Origin: Clostridium sp. UBA5530 | Lineage (GTDB): Bacteria; Bacillota; Clostridia; Clostridiales; Clostridiaceae | Direction of reading: 5' to 3' | Assembly (NCBI GenBank): GCA_002423705.1 | Contig: DINW01000085.1 | Coordinates: 16,674-62,292 of the forward strand | Length of the DNA: 45,619 bases | In this document: in pieces, positions 25,037-34,479 of the stretch | Layout: each line of letters begins with the position of its first letter | Position numbering within the stretch: position 1 is the stretch's first letter | Position numbers and translations under genes: made by a program | The notes under the pieces: generated by a model | The model's input: the letters and a program-made list of their open reading frames with translations, nothing else | Told to the model about the DNA's origin: nothing | Database searches by the model: none

Positions 25037-25198
25037 TTATTGTTTTGCAACAAATGATTGGCAATCAGTACACTCAATTACCTTAGGATTTGGTTCGTGA
25101 GTGCCAACCTTTATTGAATCTAATGTGCAATAACTTTCTGAACAGTTATTATACTTACATTGTTCTACTGTACATTTAATGCTTGGATTCTTATCCAT
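25037..25198 (-). CDS. DUF1540 domain-containing small protein, 53 aa
   Basis: Short gene, ATG at 25198 with GGAGG 7 nt upstream. The translation MDKNPSIKCTVEQCKYNNCS continues with ESYCTLDSIKV and ends TDCQSFVAKQ. The pattern IKCTVxxCxYN...C...IxV...C..C is the DUF1540 signature; family members are tiny cysteine-rich proteins common in Clostridia and probably metal-binding. Monocistronic and followed directly by repeat copy A. The upstream spacer 25199-25364 is AT-rich with nothing clear. Confidence 0.88.
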   Translation of the reverse strand: MDKNPSIKCTVEQCKYNNCSESYCTLDSIKVGTHEPNPKVIECTDCQSFVAKQ

Positions 25199-25364
25199 AA
25201 TAACGCCTCCTTTAAATATTTACTTGTTTACTATATTATCTTTTCTCAACTTTAATTTATTATTCATCATATCTAATTCCAATAACTACCACTATATCAC
25301 TCATATTATTATCACTGCATTATTAAACAAAATCACATTACCAATTAAAATACATTGGCATCAA

Positions 25365-25416
25365 AAAAGTGCATTTGAAAACACTAGCTGCCTTGCTAAT
25401 ATTTTAAATGCACTTT
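25365..25416 (-). terminator. terminator of pepF
   Basis: Arms AAAGTGCATTT / AAATGCACTTT with further A/T pairing inward, followed on the minus strand by TTTTTTG. It begins 14 bp after the pepF stop codon. Confidence 0.8.
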
Positions 25417-25430
25417 AAATTTTTCTGCTT

Positions 25431-27239
25431 TTATCCTTCTATTTCTTCTGTCAATTTTATTATCTCGTCAATTATATTACCGATATGGTCTATTGTATCA
25501 AGAAGTGGCTTGTCTGTAGTTATATCTACTCCCGCCATTTGAGCAAGTTCTACCGGTGTCTTTGTTCCACCAGCTTTAAGCACAGCTCTCCAATCTTCTA
25601 TAGCAGGTTGTCCCTCTTTTAATATTCTCTTACTTACTTCTGTAGCCACAGTTAGACCTGCACTATAGGTATATGGATAAAGTCCCATATAATAATGAGG
25701 TTGTCTCATCCAAGTAAGTTCTGCACCATCATTTATCTTCACAGCATCTCCCCAGAATTTCTCAAGAACATTCCTCATTATTTCATTTAAAGTTGGAGCT
25801 TGAACGCTACCACCCTCATCAATTATTTTGTATACTTCCCTTTGATAAGCTGCCTCTAAAAGGTGAGTTACAAAATTATGATAATAAGTACGTGATATCA
25901 TTGAGGATAATACCCATCTCTTAAATCTTACATCGTCATTAGTTTTCATAAGATAATTAGCCATAAGCATTTCATTCATTGTAGATGGTGCTTCTACAAA
26001 GTAAGTTGATACATCTGTGTCAAATATGTTTTGTTCATTGTTGCATAGATAAAAATGACCTGCATGTCCAAGTTCGTGAGCTAATACAAATACTTCTCTC
26101 ATCCTCTCAGTCCATGATATTAATACGTAAGGGTGACTTCCATAAGGAGAGCTGCAGAAAGCTCCTGTGGATTTTCCCTTATTTTGAACAAAGTCAATCC
26201 ATCTTTCATCATAAGCCCTCTTAAGAACATTCAAATAATCTTCACCCAATATGGATAGAGCTCCCTCTATATATTTTTTAGATTCTTCAACTGTTATGTG
26301 TGGTTCATATTCTGGATCAACATCTAATTTTAAATCTGCAAATGTCATTTCATCTATTTTATGAATTTTTTGAATAAGCTTAGCGTATTTTCTCATATGA
26401 GGTGCTAACTTTTCCATTATTAAATCTATCTGTCTATGGTATAAAGTCCTATCTACTTTTTGAGAGAATAGCAAACCATCTATAACTGAGTCAAATCCTC
26501 TTAATGTAGTAATAGTCTTTTCTTTTTGGACCTGAGTTTGATAAGCTGATGCTACAGTGTTCTCATATTCTCTCAATTTAGAAGAAAATGCTTCAAAAGC
26601 AGCTCTACGAAGCTTTGTGTCATTTTCGTATTCCCATTGACCTTCAAAAAGACCAAAACTTAAAGGATATTCTACTCCATCTACAGTAAATGTTCCAAAG
26701 TCCATATCTGCAAGCTTTGCACTTTGATAGATGCTATATGGAGCATCTAAAGTTCCTGATAAAGCTGCCAACACTCTTTCTACTTCTGGATGAAGTGCAT
26801 GGGCCTTCTTCATCTTTATATTCTTTAAGTAATTACTATTTTCTTTTGAATGGTCTATTGCATTGTCTATAACATCCTCATTAGCCTGTATAATTTCACT
26901 ATCTACAAAGCTTAATTTGCTATCAATATTTGACATTACATTTACAAGCTTCATTAGCCTGTTTTGATTTCCTTCATTAGTATAGTCTACCTCTACTGAA
27001 AGACCAGCATAGGATTGTGTAAGATACATGATTTTACTTATCTCTCTCATTTTGTCTAAACAACTATTTATGTTCTCTGCTGTGTTCAAATTTCCTTTAT
27101 AGCTCTTTTCTATATCTGCTGCAAGTTCCTTTGATTTTTCTACAGCTAAATTGTACTGCTCTTCAGCAGCATAAATAGCAGATAAATCCCATGTAAGGTT
27201 TTGATCCACATCTTTTCTCTCTTTTAAAACTTTCCCCAT
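25431..27239 (-). CDS. pepF: oligoendopeptidase F (M3 family)
   Basis: 602 aa, the usual length. Zinc site HELGH at about residue 386 (VFVLAHELGHAGHFYL) with the downstream glutamate in EAPSTMNEML. The N-terminal half is the helical PepF domain (WDLSAIYAAEEQYN start). Cytoplasmic metalloendopeptidase that degrades oligopeptides. AAAGGGGG precedes the ATG. Transcribed alone, with its own terminator; separated from the OpuC operon by a 98-bp spacer containing a repeat fragment. Confidence 0.95.
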   Translation of the reverse strand: MGKVLKERKDVDQNLTWDLSAIYAAEEQYNLAVEKSKELAADIEKSYKGNLNTAENINSCLDKMREISKIMYLTQSYAGLSVEVDYTNEGNQNRLMKLVNVMSNIDSKLSFVDSEIIQANEDVIDNAIDHSKENSNYLKNIKMKKAHALHPEVERVLAALSGTLDAPYSIYQSAKLADMDFGTFTVDGVEYPLSFGLFEGQWEYENDTKLRRAAFEAFSSKLREYENTVASAYQTQVQKEKTITTLRGFDSVIDGLLFSQKVDRTLYHRQIDLIMEKLAPHMRKYAKLIQKIHKIDEMTFADLKLDVDPEYEPHITVEESKKYIEGALSILGEDYLNVLKRAYDERWIDFVQNKGKSTGAFCSSPYGSHPYVLISWTERMREVFVLAHELGHAGHFYLCNNEQNIFDTDVSTYFVEAPSTMNEMLMANYLMKTNDDVRFKRWVLSSMISRTYYHNFVTHLLEAAYQREVYKIIDEGGSVQAPTLNEIMRNVLEKFWGDAVKINDGAELTWMRQPHYYMGLYPYTYSAGLTVATEVSKRILKEGQPAIEDWRAVLKAGGTKTPVELAQMAGVDITTDKPLLDTIDHIGNIIDEIIKLTEEIEG

Positions 27240-27317
27240 TTTAGTTCCCCCTTTTATAAAGTTGTTATTATTTCCATTTTACAACTTTATAGCATATTCG
27301 TCTATATAATATGGTAG

Positions 27318-27337
27318 GCATCAAACTAAGTTTCACT
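27318..27337 (+). repeat. dispersed intergenic repeat, 3' end only (copy J)
   Basis: ATCAAACTAAGTTTCACT adjoining the stop codon of the OpuC permease/binding-protein gene, in the same orientation relative to the gene as copies A, D, E and G. The rest of the element is absent. Confidence 0.65.
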
Positions 27338-28912
27338 TTATTTGCATAAGCCTTCTCTTTTCAAAAATTCACTTGCCACCTGTTCCGAGCTTTTTTGCAA
27401 TTCATCAACTTCATAATTTAATTCTATCATTACCTCATTATTCAGTACTTCAGATAATTTTCCTATGGCACCTTCTATTTCTGGATATTTTTCTAGCACC
27501 TCACTGCTTACCACTGGTATTGCATAATAGGGTGGAAAAAAATTTTTGTCATCTTCTAACACCTTAAGATTAAATTTCTTTAATAGTCCATCAGTAGAAA
27601 AGGCATTGACTATATCCACCTTTCCGCTGTTTAGTGCAATATACCTAGGTGAACCATCTAGCCCTATCTCTTCTTTTAAATCAAATTTATACTTTCTTTT
27701 TAAACCTAATAGTCCATCTTCCCTATTAATGAATTCTAAAGTTGTTCCAGCCTTCAACTTGTTATTTACTTTTGACAAATCGCTGAGTTTTTCTAAACTA
27801 TATTTATTAGCTATGTCCTCTGTGGTGGCTAGAGTATAAGTATTATTAAATCCTAACTGTCCTAAAACCTCTAATCCATATTTGTCTTTGAATTCATTCC
27901 TTACAGTATTATATACCTCATTCACATTGCTGATAGGAGTATATCCCAACCTATCTGTATATGCACTTCCCGTATATTCAACATACATATCTATATCCTT
28001 TGAAGTTAAGGCAGAGAAACACACGCTGGAAGCTCCTAAGTTAGTTTTTCTAATCACCTTTATGTCCGTATTTTCTTCAATAATGTCTCCTACCATATGT
28101 CCTAGAATAGACTGCTCTGTAAAATCCATTGTCCCAATGGTTATTTCTTTGTCATTTGTTCTATTTCCCATTGCCATATTAAAGCACATCAAAATCAATA
28201 ATGCTCCACTAACTACACCTAATATTGTCTTTTGTATTTTTCTTTTTCTTTTCATAATTTCAACATTTTTATTTTCACACTTTTGCAAACTAATTGGAGT
28301 AACAAGGTTTTCTACAAGTCCTACTAAAAAGTCTACTACCAAAGCTAATATACATGCAGGTATAGCTCCCGCTAAAATTTCATTGTTGTTAACAGTTCTA
28401 ATTCCTGAATAAACTAGATATCCAAGGCCCCCTGCCCCAATAAATGCTGCTATAGTCATTAGTCCAACTGCCGTAACAGCTGATATCCTAACACCAGCCA
28501 TAATAACTGGAAGAGCAAGAGGAATTTGTATCTTAGTTAAAATCTGAAACTTGGTTAATCCAATTCCCTTGGCCGCCTCTATAATTTGTGGAGATATATT
28601 ATCTAGACCTATAAAGGTGTTTTTTATAATAGGTAGCAAGGAATAGAGTATTACCATTACTACCGCTGGCAATGTACCTATGCCTAAGAAAGGTATGGCA
28701 AATCCTAATAAAGCCATACTAGGTATTGCTTGAATAACATTGGCTACTGCTAAAACAGGTTTATTTAATTTTCTAACATATCGTATTAAAATGCCTAAGG
28801 GTACTCCTATTAAAATAGCTAGTCCTACTGACATTACTGTTAACTCCATGTGTTCAATTAAAAGTGATATTATCTTTTCTTTGTTTTGTACCATATAATT
28901 AATAAATTCCAT
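27338..28912 (-). CDS. OpuC-type permease fused to substrate-binding protein
   Basis: 524 aa. The first ~215 residues are a BPD_transp_1 permease with the EAA loop EAAKGIGLTKFQILTKIQIP. After a linker helix (~230-250) comes an OpuAC/ProX-type binding domain (~255-520) with GTMDFTEQSILGHM and YVEYTGSAYTD, typical of glycine-betaine/choline/carnitine binding proteins. The fusion puts the binding domain on the outer face. ATG 28912 is preferred; a GTG at 28915 overlaps the opuCA stop as TAGTG, and GAGGAGG serves either. Imports an osmoprotectant or quaternary amine with the ATPase upstream. Confidence 0.92.
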   Translation of the reverse strand: MEFINYMVQNKEKIISLLIEHMELTVMSVGLAILIGVPLGILIRYVRKLNKPVLAVANVIQAIPSMALLGFAIPFLGIGTLPAVVMVILYSLLPIIKNTFIGLDNISPQIIEAAKGIGLTKFQILTKIQIPLALPVIMAGVRISAVTAVGLMTIAAFIGAGGLGYLVYSGIRTVNNNEILAGAIPACILALVVDFLVGLVENLVTPISLQKCENKNVEIMKRKRKIQKTILGVVSGALLILMCFNMAMGNRTNDKEITIGTMDFTEQSILGHMVGDIIEENTDIKVIRKTNLGASSVCFSALTSKDIDMYVEYTGSAYTDRLGYTPISNVNEVYNTVRNEFKDKYGLEVLGQLGFNNTYTLATTEDIANKYSLEKLSDLSKVNNKLKAGTTLEFINREDGLLGLKRKYKFDLKEEIGLDGSPRYIALNSGKVDIVNAFSTDGLLKKFNLKVLEDDKNFFPPYYAIPVVSSEVLEKYPEIEGAIGKLSEVLNNEVMIELNYEVDELQKSSEQVASEFLKREGLCK

Positions 28913-28914
28913 CA

Positions 28915-30042
28915 CTACTTAACCTCCTCTTCAATATATTGATGGCTAAGCACTGTGACTAAGCTTGTATTTGTTACTAATCCTTTTAGTTCCCCATTGT
29001 TATCTACAACTGGCACTGTAGATATATTTTTCTCATTTATGATTTTCAATATATGAAGGATTGTATCATTGGGCTCAATGGTGAAGTAGTCCTTCTTCAT
29101 TATTGAACCTACAGCAATGGTCTTGTCCTTTGCATTCCTTATTTCCTTGGCTTTCACAATTCCTCTAAGCTTCTTGGTTTTCTTTTCTATAATCATTAAA
29201 CTATCAACTTTGTGAACTCTCATTTTTTCTATGCATTTAAATATAGATACATCCTCATAGGAACTTATTGGATCTTCAATCATTATATCTTTTGCTTTAA
29301 TAAACTCTGGAGAAGCCCATATTCTATTTTTACCAACGAATTCTTCCACAAAATCATTTACTGGATTCTTCAATATGTTTTCTGGAGTGTCATATTGAAT
29401 TATCTTTCCTTTATCCATAATGCATATTTTATCTGCAATCCTTATTGCCTCGTCCATATCATGAGTCACAAAAACAATAGTTTTATTAAACTCAGACTGT
29501 AAATATATTAACTCATCCTGTAATGCTGTTCTTGTAATTGGATCTAAAGCTGAAAAGGGTTCATCCATTAATATTATTTCAGGATTAGTTATAAAGGCTC
29601 TAGCTACCCCAACCCTTTGTTGCTGTCCTCCACTGAGCTCCATTGGATATCTATCCTTAAATTTTTCATAATCTAACCCCACCATGTCCATAAGTTCTGA
29701 GGTTTTCTTCTCTATCTCATTGTTATCTTTCTTTTGGATTTTAGGAATCAGTTGTATATTTTCCATTATGGTCATATGTGGGAAAAGCCCTGTTTGCTGT
29801 ATAACATAGCCCATATTTCTTCTTAGCTCTATTACATCCTTTTTTGATATATCTTCATTGTTAATTAGAATTTTTCCTGATGTTGGTCTTATAAGTCTAT
29901 TTATCATTTTAAGTGTTGTTGTCTTTCCACATCCACTAGCACCTATAATTGCAACTAATTTACCTTCTTCAATTTCAAAAGAAATATCAGATAATACCTT
30001 GGTTTCCTTAAAATTTTTACTTACGCATTCAAACTTTATCAA
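28915..30042 (-). CDS. opuCA: OpuC-type glycine betaine/choline ABC transporter ATPase with CBS domains
   Basis: 375 aa. Walker A IGASGCGKTTT, Q-loop IQQTGLFPHM, signature LSGGQQQR, Walker B IILMDEPFSALDP, switch histidine VTHDMDEA. Two CBS domains follow (~250-370), which in OpuA/OpuC sense ionic strength or nucleotides. The start is TTG at 30042, with AAGGAGGG 6 nt upstream. Followed immediately by the fused permease/binding protein. A 13-bp hairpin lies just upstream of the ribosome binding site and may regulate expression. Confidence 0.93.
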   Translation of the reverse strand: MIKFECVSKNFKETKVLSDISFEIEEGKLVAIIGASGCGKTTTLKMINRLIRPTSGKILINNEDISKKDVIELRRNMGYVIQQTGLFPHMTIMENIQLIPKIQKKDNNEIEKKTSELMDMVGLDYEKFKDRYPMELSGGQQQRVGVARAFITNPEIILMDEPFSALDPITRTALQDELIYLQSEFNKTIVFVTHDMDEAIRIADKICIMDKGKIIQYDTPENILKNPVNDFVEEFVGKNRIWASPEFIKAKDIMIEDPISSYEDVSIFKCIEKMRVHKVDSLMIIEKKTKKLRGIVKAKEIRNAKDKTIAVGSIMKKDYFTIEPNDTILHILKIINEKNISTVPVVDNNGELKGLVTNTSLVTVLSHQYIEEEVK

Positions 30043-30057
30043 TGGTATCCCTCCTTA

Positions 30058-30093
30058 AAGTGACAACTTAATGCTAACACTAAGTTGTCACTT
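30058..30093 (-). promoter_or_regulatory. leader hairpin directly upstream of the opuCA ribosome binding site
   Basis: Perfect 13-bp arms AAGTGACAACTTA / TAAGTTGTCACTT with a 10-nt loop, ending one base before AAGGAGG. There is no T tract, so it is not a terminator. It could be a repressor operator, an mRNA stabiliser or a translation control element. Upstream sequence to 30236 is AT-rich with no clear promoter. Confidence 0.6.
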
Positions 30094-30238
30094 CGTCAAA
30101 TTTTACTTAATTAGGATTATCAACTATTTATGTAAAATACCATGATGAACTTAACTAAAATCTATCATTGTGCTGTCATTGTGCATCAAAATAAATGGCT
30201 AATTAAGGAAAAAAAATTGTTCCATTGAAGGACTAATA

Positions 30239-30282
30239 AAGGGACTGTATCAAAATTATAAATTATTTTGATACGGTCCCTT
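30239..30282. terminator. long symmetrical terminator hairpin
   Basis: 18-bp arms AAGGGACTGTATCAAAAT and ATTTTGATACGGTCCCTT with one G-T wobble and an 8-nt loop. It lies downstream of the S41-like gene on the minus strand, about 80 bp from the stop. Confidence 0.75.
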
Positions 30283-30363
30283 AATTTAGAATGTAATTCC
30301 ATAAGAATTACTAGAAAATATATTACTTTAGCCTATTGTACTGTGTCTGTAAAAAATCATCTA

Positions 30364-31551
30364 CTAATCCTTGGCCACGGCCTTTATTGCAGTATCCTGA
30401 GTTAAATCTGGACCAGTATATCCCTTATCACTTATATCCACGGAAAGCTCTTTATTATCTATTGAATCTTTTGTTACACTATTGGCAAACACAAGTAAAT
30501 ACCCACTTTTAGGCAAGGCTGCAATAGCTGTTCCTACCCCCTTAGGATTGCTCACAGAACCCACTAATTTTGCTACTTTATTACTTTTGGCAAATTTAGC
30601 AAAGTTTAATGCTGCATCACAACAACATTTTTCATCAATTAAAATATATATTTTCCCTTTGAAATTTATATTTTCCTTAGGTCCTATATTTAATGAACTT
30701 TCAGTAAAATAATCAAATCCCTGGAAAGATTCTTTAGTGAGCCATGACATTTTTTGAGAATTCATTTCACTGATACTTTTCTTTTCCTTAACAGCTCCTA
30801 AGAAATCCTTTAGATACTCACCATCTCTATAAAAGGTGCATTTACTCCAATTAGAGCTCACTGTAAATATGGTAGGTGCTAAATTATTTGTCCAGTAAGA
30901 GTCCGTCCCTACTTTAGTAAATCTTAAATCCAAAATCAATTTTGAACTATCATTGGTTTTCATAAGGTCCCTTATTATTTTCATGTCCTCTTCTACTGTA
31001 TCTTTATTAAATGTATATATTCTAACATAATTTACAGCAGTACTTTCCCCCTTGGGAGTGACCTTTTCAACTAGCATATTCCTGTGTTCATTTGCATCTT
31101 TCTTTTCTGTGTCTTTAGTTGTAATATCTTTGTTTTCTTCTTTATTATCTACGTTCTCTGCATCTTTATATCTTTCTATTACCTCACTACGTTCTAGCTG
31201 TTCCTTCCAAAACTTATTTTCCTCAAAGTCACCTTTAATATCATCATATTCCTTATTTGATACTATGAATGTATTGTTATCATTCAAGGATTTTACCATA
31301 CCACTGATAATAGATTGAAAGCTATCATCTGAATCAGATTTTTTTACCTTTTCCAAATTATCTTTCTTTAACTGTTCCCATTTAGCTGCCATATCACTGG
31401 CTCCTAATGCTGGATGATTCTCAGATATAATTTTGCACATATATTCAAAGTCTTCTAGCTTTTCTTTTTTGCTTAATCCTTCTGCCTTACCACAGCTGCA
31501 TAAAATCAAGGATACCACTAAGAACATGGATATATACTTAATACATCGCAT
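30364..31551 (-). CDS. S41 peptidase-like lipoprotein, catalytic serine apparently absent
   Basis: 395 aa. Lipoprotein signal peptide with a lipobox around LILCSC, so it should be surface-anchored. The N-terminal region EDFEYMCKIISENHPALG and MVKSLNDNNTFI match the tricorn/YesS-like S41 layout. A charged Lys/Asp/Glu linker (~135-165) follows, then the S41 core with KGKIYILIDEKCCCDAALNF and KLVGSVSNPKGVGT. Where S41 enzymes have the Ser nucleophile, this protein has Cys309-311 then Asp; the lysine of PKG is kept. Either an inactive homologue or a Cys variant. Monocistronic, between OpuC and the sigma operon. Confidence 0.75.
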   Translation of the reverse strand: MRCIKYISMFLVVSLILCSCGKAEGLSKKEKLEDFEYMCKIISENHPALGASDMAAKWEQLKKDNLEKVKKSDSDDSFQSIISGMVKSLNDNNTFIVSNKEYDDIKGDFEENKFWKEQLERSEVIERYKDAENVDNKEENKDITTKDTEKKDANEHRNMLVEKVTPKGESTAVNYVRIYTFNKDTVEEDMKIIRDLMKTNDSSKLILDLRFTKVGTDSYWTNNLAPTIFTVSSNWSKCTFYRDGEYLKDFLGAVKEKKSISEMNSQKMSWLTKESFQGFDYFTESSLNIGPKENINFKGKIYILIDEKCCCDAALNFAKFAKSNKVAKLVGSVSNPKGVGTAIAALPKSGYLLVFANSVTKDSIDNKELSVDISDKGYTGPDLTQDTAIKAVAKD

Positions 31552-31643
31552 ACTATCCCTCCCTATTTATAAAAATTTAAAATATCATTTATTACATATA
31601 CGAAATACTAATTAAATAGTTCTAAATCCTTGATTTTTTAACT

Positions 31644-32455
31644 TTAAATATTTTGGTTTTTACCAAAAATCCTTAAAAAGTTAATACTAATTATGGTAAT
31701 TAATATTAAAGCTATTATTAAAATATAAGGTACACAGAAAGTTGTCCCTAGAATCTCATAGGTTGTGTCACTACCAAAAATATAAATTCCACTAAATAAA
31801 GACATAAAGCTTATTACCCTAAGGTTGTTTAGGAAAGCTACATCTATATTCAGCAATGCTATTAAACTGGGTAGAAAATAAATCACTAGGCTAGTTACTA
31901 CGGAAGTCATATTGTTTTTTAATATTAAGGATACCAGCATAACCACTAAGCTAAAACCTAGAACTCCAGCAAAGTTTAGTAAATAACCTAAAGCACTACC
32001 TTTTATAATTGTTATATTATAACTTTTATTTCCTATCAGTGATGGAGGGCTCTCATGACCCAATGCAAAACTTGTAGATACTCCATTTAATATAAATATT
32101 AAACTTATAATTATAAACATTATTGTAGCAAAAGCTAAACCTGCTAATATCTTAGCTATAACCAATTTTTTTTGCTTTCTTTAGTACTTAGAATTAGCTC
32201 TGCAGCATTTATTGCATATTCCTCTGAAAATATGTTGCCTAAGCCAACTATTATCATTACTGCCATAAGCACTGATGATACCCTTGTATTGTTTATATTA
32301 GCCCAAACTTGAAGATTATCAACTATATTACCATCAATATAATCTAAATAAAATCTGTTACAAGCTAGGGCGGAAAAGATTATTATAATTGATATAGCTA
32401 AAATCATCCTATTTTTTATTGTCTTCTCTAGTTCCATTTTTACTAACTGTGCCAT
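31644..32455 (-). pseudogene. ABC-2 permease 2, frameshifted at an A8 run
   Basis: Two overlapping reading frames encode one permease. The first (32455-32156) has GAGGTG before ATG and ends LSTKESKKNWL; the second (from TTG 32165 to 31644) continues VIAKILAG. The break is at a run of eight A on the minus strand (32166-32173). Nine A would give SKKKLVIAKILAG, which aligns with GKRKGVTAKIIAG in the neighbouring paralogue. The rebuilt protein would be ~270 aa with six helices. Options are a pseudogene, a phase-variable gene, transcriptional slippage restoring the frame, or a sequencing error. Confidence 0.8.
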
Positions 32456-32467
32456 ATTATCACCTCA

Positions 32468-33608
32468 TTATGCTATAGTTTGTGTTTTTCCAAAATACTT
32501 TAATAAAACCGCAGTTGTTAATAAAATAATCATAGCAACTACGCCTATAACCATATACTGCATAACTGGGGTGCCAAAGATATTAAAAGTTATATAAGTT
32601 CCAAATATGTGTTTTCCTCTTATTATTGTAGCTAAATTCATGTTGGACAGTGTCTGTAGACAGTTAAGTCCTATGGCCTCTGGGGATACAAAGTACAATG
32701 CCAGTCCTATGAATATAGTTGGTATAATATTTTTAAACAATAGGGAACATAGCATTATGGATAATGCAAACAAAATCGTCCCCACAAATACTACTCCTAG
32801 GGTTAAAAAATTATTCTATTACTGTAAAATTAAAAGGAGTTCCTGTGACACCATAAAGAGCAGTAGCCTTTACATTCCATCCATCAATGCCTATGGTTAA
32901 ACCTGATAAAAAATTCATACCGTTGACAAATATAAATGTTAGACTCCCATAGATTATCCCTGCTATGATTTTAGCAGTTACACCTTTCCTCTTGCCTTCC
33001 TTTGTACTTAAAATTATTTGTGAAGTATTTGAATTATAGTCGTTGCTAAAGATTGATGCTAGTCCTACCACCAAAAGAATAACAGTCAAAGTAGCACCTA
33101 CATTAAAATCAGTTATATAGTTCCATCCTGCGGTATACCTATAGTTTTCTTTATTCAATTTAGAAATCATAGAATCTGCTTTTTCTAAGTTTTTATATTC
33201 ATAGCTATCTTGTAAATTTTCACCTTTAAGTTTAATTAATCTCTGCTTAATTTCCTCATGATTTAGTTTTTCATCATTTATAACATATTTCTTACCTTTA
33301 GCTGTATAATTAAAGTTTTTTAAAGCTATCTTTTCCTCCATTGTTAGCTCCATAGTGGTTTCTTTTTTGTCTATAGCTTCATTTTTCTTATAAGCTGTGT
33401 CAAATCTTCTTTTAGCCTCTTCCATGGATATACCATCGTACCCTTTGGACATAGTCTTATAATTTTCCAAATTTCCAAAGTCATTTTTTATAGTTCTACA
33501 TTCTATAAAGGAAGGCATCAATATAAATATAGCAATTATCACTAAAGCAACTATAGTCCATTTTCTTTTGAGCAAATTCTCTAATTCATACCTAATTAAT
33601 TGGATCAT
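32468..33608 (-). pseudogene. ABC-2 permease 1, frameshifted near 32807
   Basis: The first frame starts at ATG 33608 (AGGTG upstream) and ends FNFTVIE at a TAA at 32811; the shifted frame continues as FLTLGVVFVGTILFALS to 32468. Comparison with the paralogue suggests one extra base near the TAATTTTTT stretch: removing one of T, A, A gives a continuous ~380-aa permease. The external domain is ~130 residues longer than in permease 2. It overlaps the ATPase gene by 17 bp, so it belongs to the sigma operon. The same alternatives apply as for permease 2. Confidence 0.78.
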
Positions 33609-34479
33609 AGTTAACACCTACTTCATTAAAATGATATAGAAAAACATCTTCTAGGTTTGGCTCCACCTCTATGGCATTTTCCTCAGGCTTCCTATCCGAA
33701 ATAACCCTTATTGATATAAAATTCTCATGCCTTAGGGTATTTGCCACTCTATGTTTACTACTTATCTCAAGAAATTCCTCTTCTTGAACTTGAAGACTCC
33801 ATACTTTTCCCTTTACCTTATCAACAAGATTTTGAGGTTTATCCCTATCTATAAGTTGTCCCTCCTTCATTATCAGAATCTCATTGGCTAAAAACTCAAT
33901 GTCACTAACTATATGAGTAGATAATATAACAACTTTATCTCTTGCTATATTTCCAATTAAATTTTTAAATCTTATTCTTTCATTTGGATCCAACCCTGCC
34001 GTTGGTTCATCTAAGATGAGAATTTTGGGGTCATTAAGAAGAGCTTGAGCTATTGCTAGCCTTTGTTTCATTCCTCCTGAAAACTTACACGGTTTTCTTT
34101 TTCTTTCCTTTTCTAAATTCACAAATTCAAGTAATTTATCTATTTTATCCTCTGCTTCTTTCTTATCTATCCCCTTTAATGCTGCTATATAATACAAAAA
34201 TTTCTCTGCTGTAAAACTTCTATAAAACCCTATTTCCTGTGGTACATATCCTATTAAACTTCTATATTCTTCGTCTAAATTTCTTTTATTATTTCCATTG
34301 ACATATATATTGCCCTCTGTTTCATTTACTACATCAGCTAATATTCTCATTAATGTTGTTTTCCCCGATCCATTAGGTCCAAGCAATCCATAGACTCCAT
34401 TTTCTAAAGTTGCTGAAAAGTTATTAACGGCTATTTTATCTTTGTACTTTTTAGTAATTCCATCTATTTTTAATTCCAT
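33592..34479 (-). CDS. ABC-2 transporter ATP-binding protein in ECF sigma operon
   Basis: 295 aa. Walker A GPNGSGKTT, Q-loop VPQEIGFYRSF, signature FSGGMKQR, Walker B ILILDEPTAGLDP, switch histidine LSTHIVSD, and a C-terminal extension ending LEDVFLYHF. The reading frame is intact although both partner permeases are broken. It overlaps the upstream membrane-protein gene by 10 bp. Likely drives an exporter switched on by the ECF sigma factor, for example against envelope stress; substrate unknown. Confidence 0.9.
   Translation of the reverse strand: MELKIDGITKKYKDKIAVNNFSATLENGVYGLLGPNGSGKTTLMRILADVVNETEGNIYVNGNNKRNLDEEYRSLIGYVPQEIGFYRSFTAEKFLYYIAALKGIDKKEAEDKIDKLLEFVNLEKERKRKPCKFSGGMKQRLAIAQALLNDPKILILDEPTAGLDPNERIRFKNLIGNIARDKVVILSTHIVSDIEFLANEILIMKEGQLIDRDKPQNLVDKVKGKVWSLQVQEEEFLEISSKHRVANTLRHENFISIRVISDRKPEENAIEVEPNLEDVFLYHFNEVGVNYDPIN

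Noticed and set aside
25179..25418. Plus-strand 79-codon open frame between DUF1540 and pepF
   Set aside because: No ribosome binding site, low-complexity hydrophobic sequence, and its 3' end is the pepF terminator hairpin.
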